NCBI GenBank assembly: GCA_035528275.1
Contig: DATKYV010000040.1
Location: 1-9,336 of the forward strand
From: DATKYV01 sp035528275
GTDB lineage: Bacteria; Acidobacteriota; Terriglobia; UBA7540
DNA: 9,336 nucleotides
Direction: 5' to 3'
This document shows positions 7,555 through 9,336 of the stretch, piece after piece (the stretch's first letter is position 1; each line of letters begins with the position of its first letter). Under the pieces are notes generated by a model. It did no database searches and was not told where the DNA came from. It worked only from the letters and a program-made list of their open reading frames with translations. A program made the position numbers and the translations under genes.

Positions 7555-8361
7555 ATGGCACACGAGTTCGACGGTCCGATGATCCGCGTGGTAGACCTCG
7601 TCACGCACTATGGCGAGCGCCGCATCCTGAACCATGTGAACCTGGAGATTCAGGCGGGCGAGACGATGGTCATCCTGGGCGGGAGCGGCACCGGAAAATC
7701 CACCCTGCTCCGCCACATGATCCGTCTGGAGAGGCCGACTTCCGGGCACATTTATTTGAAGAACCACGACGTCTGTTGCATGCCGGAAGAGCGGTTCAAC
7801 TTGCTGCGGCGCAAGATCGGGATGCTCTTTCAGAGCGCGGCGCTTTTCAATTCCATGACCATCGAGGATAACGTGGCGCTGCCGCTCCGGGAGCTGACGC
7901 AATTGGAAGAGTCAACCATCCGCATCATGACGCGCATCAAGCTGGACCTCGTGGGACTGAGCGGAGTGGAGAAATACATGCCCTCCGAGCTGAGCGGGGG
8001 AATGAAGAAACGCGCCGGGCTGGCGCGCGCCCTGGCCATGGACCCCGAGATCTTGTTGTTCGACGAGCCGTCGGCGGGGCTCGATCCCATCACCGCGGCG
8101 GGGATCGACAGCCTGATTCTGAAGCTGAAGCAGGCGTTCCGAATTACCGTCGTGGTGGTCACCCACGAGATGTCCAGCGCGTTCACGATCGCCGACCGAA
8201 TTACGGTGATGCACAACGGTGAGGTGATCGCGGTGGGCACGCCGGCGGAGATCCGCGCCAGCGACCATCCGCACGTGCGGCAGTTCTTGACACGGACACC
8301 CGACGACGAAAGGAAGGACGCGCAGGCCTACCTGCGCTCGTTGACTCAGTCGAATTACTGA
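7555..8361 (+). CDS. mlaF: MlaF-type ABC transporter ATP-binding protein (phospholipid transport)
   Basis: This is the cytosolic ATPase that powers the MlaE permease. It has 268 residues. The Walker A is GGSGTGKST (42-50), the Q-loop Gln93 (LFQSAALFNSMT), the signature LSGGM (146-150), the Walker B ILLFDEP (166-172) with catalytic Glu171, the D-loop AGLDP, and the switch His204 (VVVTHEM). The FQSAALFNSMTIEDNVALPL segment is typical of the MlaF/Ttg2A group. After the core there is a C-terminal extension of about 25 residues (VRQFLTRTPDDERKDAQAYL region); in the E. coli complex the MlaF tail packs near MlaB, so this tail may contact the STAS protein here. It starts 3 bp after mlaE with no Shine-Dalgarno, suggesting coupling. 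A start at Met9 is also possible. The next gene is mlaD, 79 bp away. Confidence 0.96.
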   Translation: MAHEFDGPMIRVVDLVTHYGERRILNHVNLEIQAGETMVILGGSGTGKSTLLRHMIRLERPTSGHIYLKNHDVCCMPEERFNLLRRKIGMLFQSAALFNSMTIEDNVALPLRELTQLEESTIRIMTRIKLDLVGLSGVEKYMPSELSGGMKKRAGLARALAMDPEILLFDEPSAGLDPITAAGIDSLILKLKQAFRITVVVVTHEMSSAFTIADRITVMHNGEVIAVGTPAEIRASDHPHVRQFLTRTPDDERKDAQAYLRSLTQSNY

Positions 8362-8378
8362 GGGGGCCGGCGACGGAT

Positions 8379-8407
8379 GGAACCCTGCGCGCCCGGTTCA
8401 GGGTTCC
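8379..8407 (+). repeat. Perfect 9-bp hairpin between mlaF and mlaD
   Basis: GGAACCCTG (8379-8387) and CAGGGTTCC (8399-8407) are exact reverse complements separated by an 11-nt loop. The hairpin fills the middle of the 79-bp gap between the mlaF stop and the mlaD start. It is followed by TCGGCC rather than a T-run, so a standard intrinsic terminator is unlikely. An RNA stability or processing site that raises mlaD relative to mlaEF is one reading; partial termination is another. Confidence 0.55.
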
Positions 8408-8440
8408 TCGGCCGCGACTTCCAGGAGCGAGGTTGGATTC

Positions 8441-9336
8441 ATGCCACGAAGATCTGAAGAAATCAAGGTCGGCGCACTGATGGCTGTGGCCGCAGTGATG
8501 TTTCTGGCCGCGTTGGTGTTTGTGGGCGGCGTCAACCTGCTGCGCAAGAAGAAAGTGACCTACACAACTTATTTCAAGTTTGCGGCCGGGGTGGAGCCCG
8601 GGAACTTCGTGCGCTTTGGAGGATTGAAGGTCGGGACCGTCTCCGCCGCCGAGATCGATCCGCAGGACTCCACGCGCATCCGCGTGCGCCTCTCCGTCAA
8701 GGACGGGACACCCTTCCGCGTCAATTCCACCGCGCGAATTTCCACGCTGGGTTTTCTGGGTGAAAACTACGTCGAGGTCTCGCCTGGAACGCGCGACGCG
8801 CCGCTGCTGAAGCCGGGAAGCGAGATTCGCGCCGCGGAGATCGTCCAGCTCGCCGACGTCTTCAACAACGTCAACAACGTCACCGTGAACGCCAATAAGC
8901 TGGTCAACGATCTGGACGACCGCTTTCTGATCCTGGCCAACAACGCCAACCAGCTCATCACCAATTTGAATGGCGTGGTCAGCGCGGAAAACCGGCAGCG
9001 CATCGACTCCGCCCTGGCGAACGTGGACGCGATGCTGGCCGAAACGCGGCCTCACCTGCGAAACACCATGGCCAATATCGATAGCGCCAGCGCCAAGCTG
9101 GGGCCCACCATCGAAAAGGCCGATGCGGCGATGGCCAAAACCGACACGCTGGTCACCAATCTGAACGGCGTGGTCGAGCAAAATCGCGAGCAGATCCACG
9201 CCACGTTGTTTGAGTTGCGCCGGGCGCTCGACGATGCCAAGCGCCTCATGACGAACCTGGATGACACCCTGGTGAGTAACCGCGCCAACCTCGATGAGGC
9301 CCTGGAAAACATTCGCGCCAGCAGTCAGAACTTGAA
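8441..9336 (+). CDS. mlaD: MlaD-type MCE domain protein with long helical tail, 3' end cut by window edge
   Basis: This is an inner-membrane-anchored MCE protein that forms a ring, hexameric in E. coli MlaD, through which lipid passes between MlaE and the periplasm. 298 codons are visible and the frame is open at the right edge. Residues 1-9 are cytosolic (MPRRSEEIK), a membrane anchor spans about 10-32, and the MCE domain covers about 40-118 (FGGLKVGTVSAAEI, then STLGFLGENYVEVSPG, the conserved pore-loop region). From about 133 onward the protein is nearly all predicted helix, rich in Asn, Asp, Ala and Leu, with three similar blocks (about 173-195, 238-259 and 270-291). E. coli MlaD is only 183 residues, so this tail is a marked extension, more like the PqiB or mycobacterial Mce helical needles. 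The ATG at 8441 has GAGG at 8429-8432 (8 nt upstream). The exact class (MlaD or another MCE group) is uncertain because of the tail. Confidence 0.93.
   Translation, partial: MPRRSEEIKVGALMAVAAVMFLAALVFVGGVNLLRKKKVTYTTYFKFAAGVEPGNFVRFGGLKVGTVSAAEIDPQDSTRIRVRLSVKDGTPFRVNSTARISTLGFLGENYVEVSPGTRDAPLLKPGSEIRAAEIVQLADVFNNVNNVTVNANKLVNDLDDRFLILANNANQLITNLNGVVSAENRQRIDSALANVDAMLAETRPHLRNTMANIDSASAKLGPTIEKADAAMAKTDTLVTNLNGVVEQNREQIHATLFELRRALDDAKRLMTNLDDTLVSNRANLDEALENIRASSQNL
8957..9313 (+). repeat. Internal repeats in the helical tail of the MCE protein
   Basis: Three blocks share the pattern (I/V/M)TNL(N/D)...NR...(I/L)...(A/T)L..(N/E)(V/L/I). They lie at residues 173-195 (8957-9025), 238-259 (9152-9217) and 270-291 (9248-9313). 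The first two are closest: both contain TNLNGVV followed by an NR pair, and their DNA is similar (accaat-tgaa-ggcgtggtc). They are diverged protein repeats, not a recent DNA duplication. Confidence 0.6.

Noticed and set aside
6849..7871. 340-codon plus-strand frame overlapping mlaE and mlaF
   Set aside because: An alternative frame of the same DNA, dominated by Arg, Gly, Asp and His; mlaE and mlaF carry all the family motifs.
6769..7902. 377-codon minus-strand frame opposite mlaE/mlaF
   Set aside because: His/Gln/Arg-rich shadow translation with no family features, opposite two well-defined transporter genes.
8863..8881. Tandem 9-bp repeat AACAACGTC in mlaD
   Set aside because: It encodes NNVNNV in a helical, Asn-rich region and consists of only two copies; not a mobile or regulatory repeat.
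8201..9199. 332-codon minus-strand frame opposite the MCE gene
   Set aside because: Shadow of mlaD; the repetitive look of its translation mirrors the helical repeats of the real gene.

Overview
The window is GC-rich, densely packed bacterial DNA with two operon-sized blocks pointing away from a short divergent region near 5.27-5.43 kb. The organism cannot be named from sequence alone. A split glycine decarboxylase (gcvPA and gcvPB as separate genes), a Mla-type lipid transport cluster (implying an outer membrane, so a diderm) and the GC-rich base composition together suggest a soil-type diderm such as Acidobacteriota. That is an inference, with moderate confidence at best.

Minus-strand block (read right to left, about 5240 down to 1). 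This is the glycine cleavage system in the order gcvT, gcvH, gcvPA, gcvPB, followed by a short-chain dehydrogenase/reductase (SDR) that runs off the left edge. GcvPA/GcvPB decarboxylates glycine onto the lipoyl arm of GcvH, and GcvT moves the one-carbon unit to tetrahydrofolate. The fourth component, dihydrolipoamide dehydrogenase (L-protein), is not in the window. Three junctions are tight: gcvH/gcvPA share one base, gcvPA/gcvPB are 3 bp apart, and gcvPB/SDR are 63 bp apart. A good sigma70-like promoter sits just upstream of gcvT. I see no glycine riboswitch.

Divergent region and middle (about 5267-5951). A 58-residue protein with nine cysteines is encoded on the plus strand at 5429-5605. 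It looks like a small zinc-ribbon-type protein of unknown function and is easily missed because of its length. After it come about 346 bp with no convincing gene, holding one weak promoter candidate.

Plus-strand block (5952 to the right edge). The order is an RsbW/SpoIIAB-like ATPase-fold protein, a STAS-domain protein with an intact DSSG phosphorylation motif, a MlaE-type permease, a MlaF-type ATPase and a MlaD-type MCE protein (cut off at the right edge). The last three form the core of a retrograde/anterograde phospholipid ABC transporter in the inner membrane. In the known Mla complex the ATPase carries a STAS partner (MlaB). Here the STAS gene overlaps a gene for a probable serine kinase of the partner-switching type. 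This raises the possibility that lipid transport is controlled by STAS phosphorylation, which is the most interesting hypothesis in the window. The MCE protein carries a long helical tail with internal repeats, and a perfect 9-bp hairpin sits between the ATPase and MCE genes.
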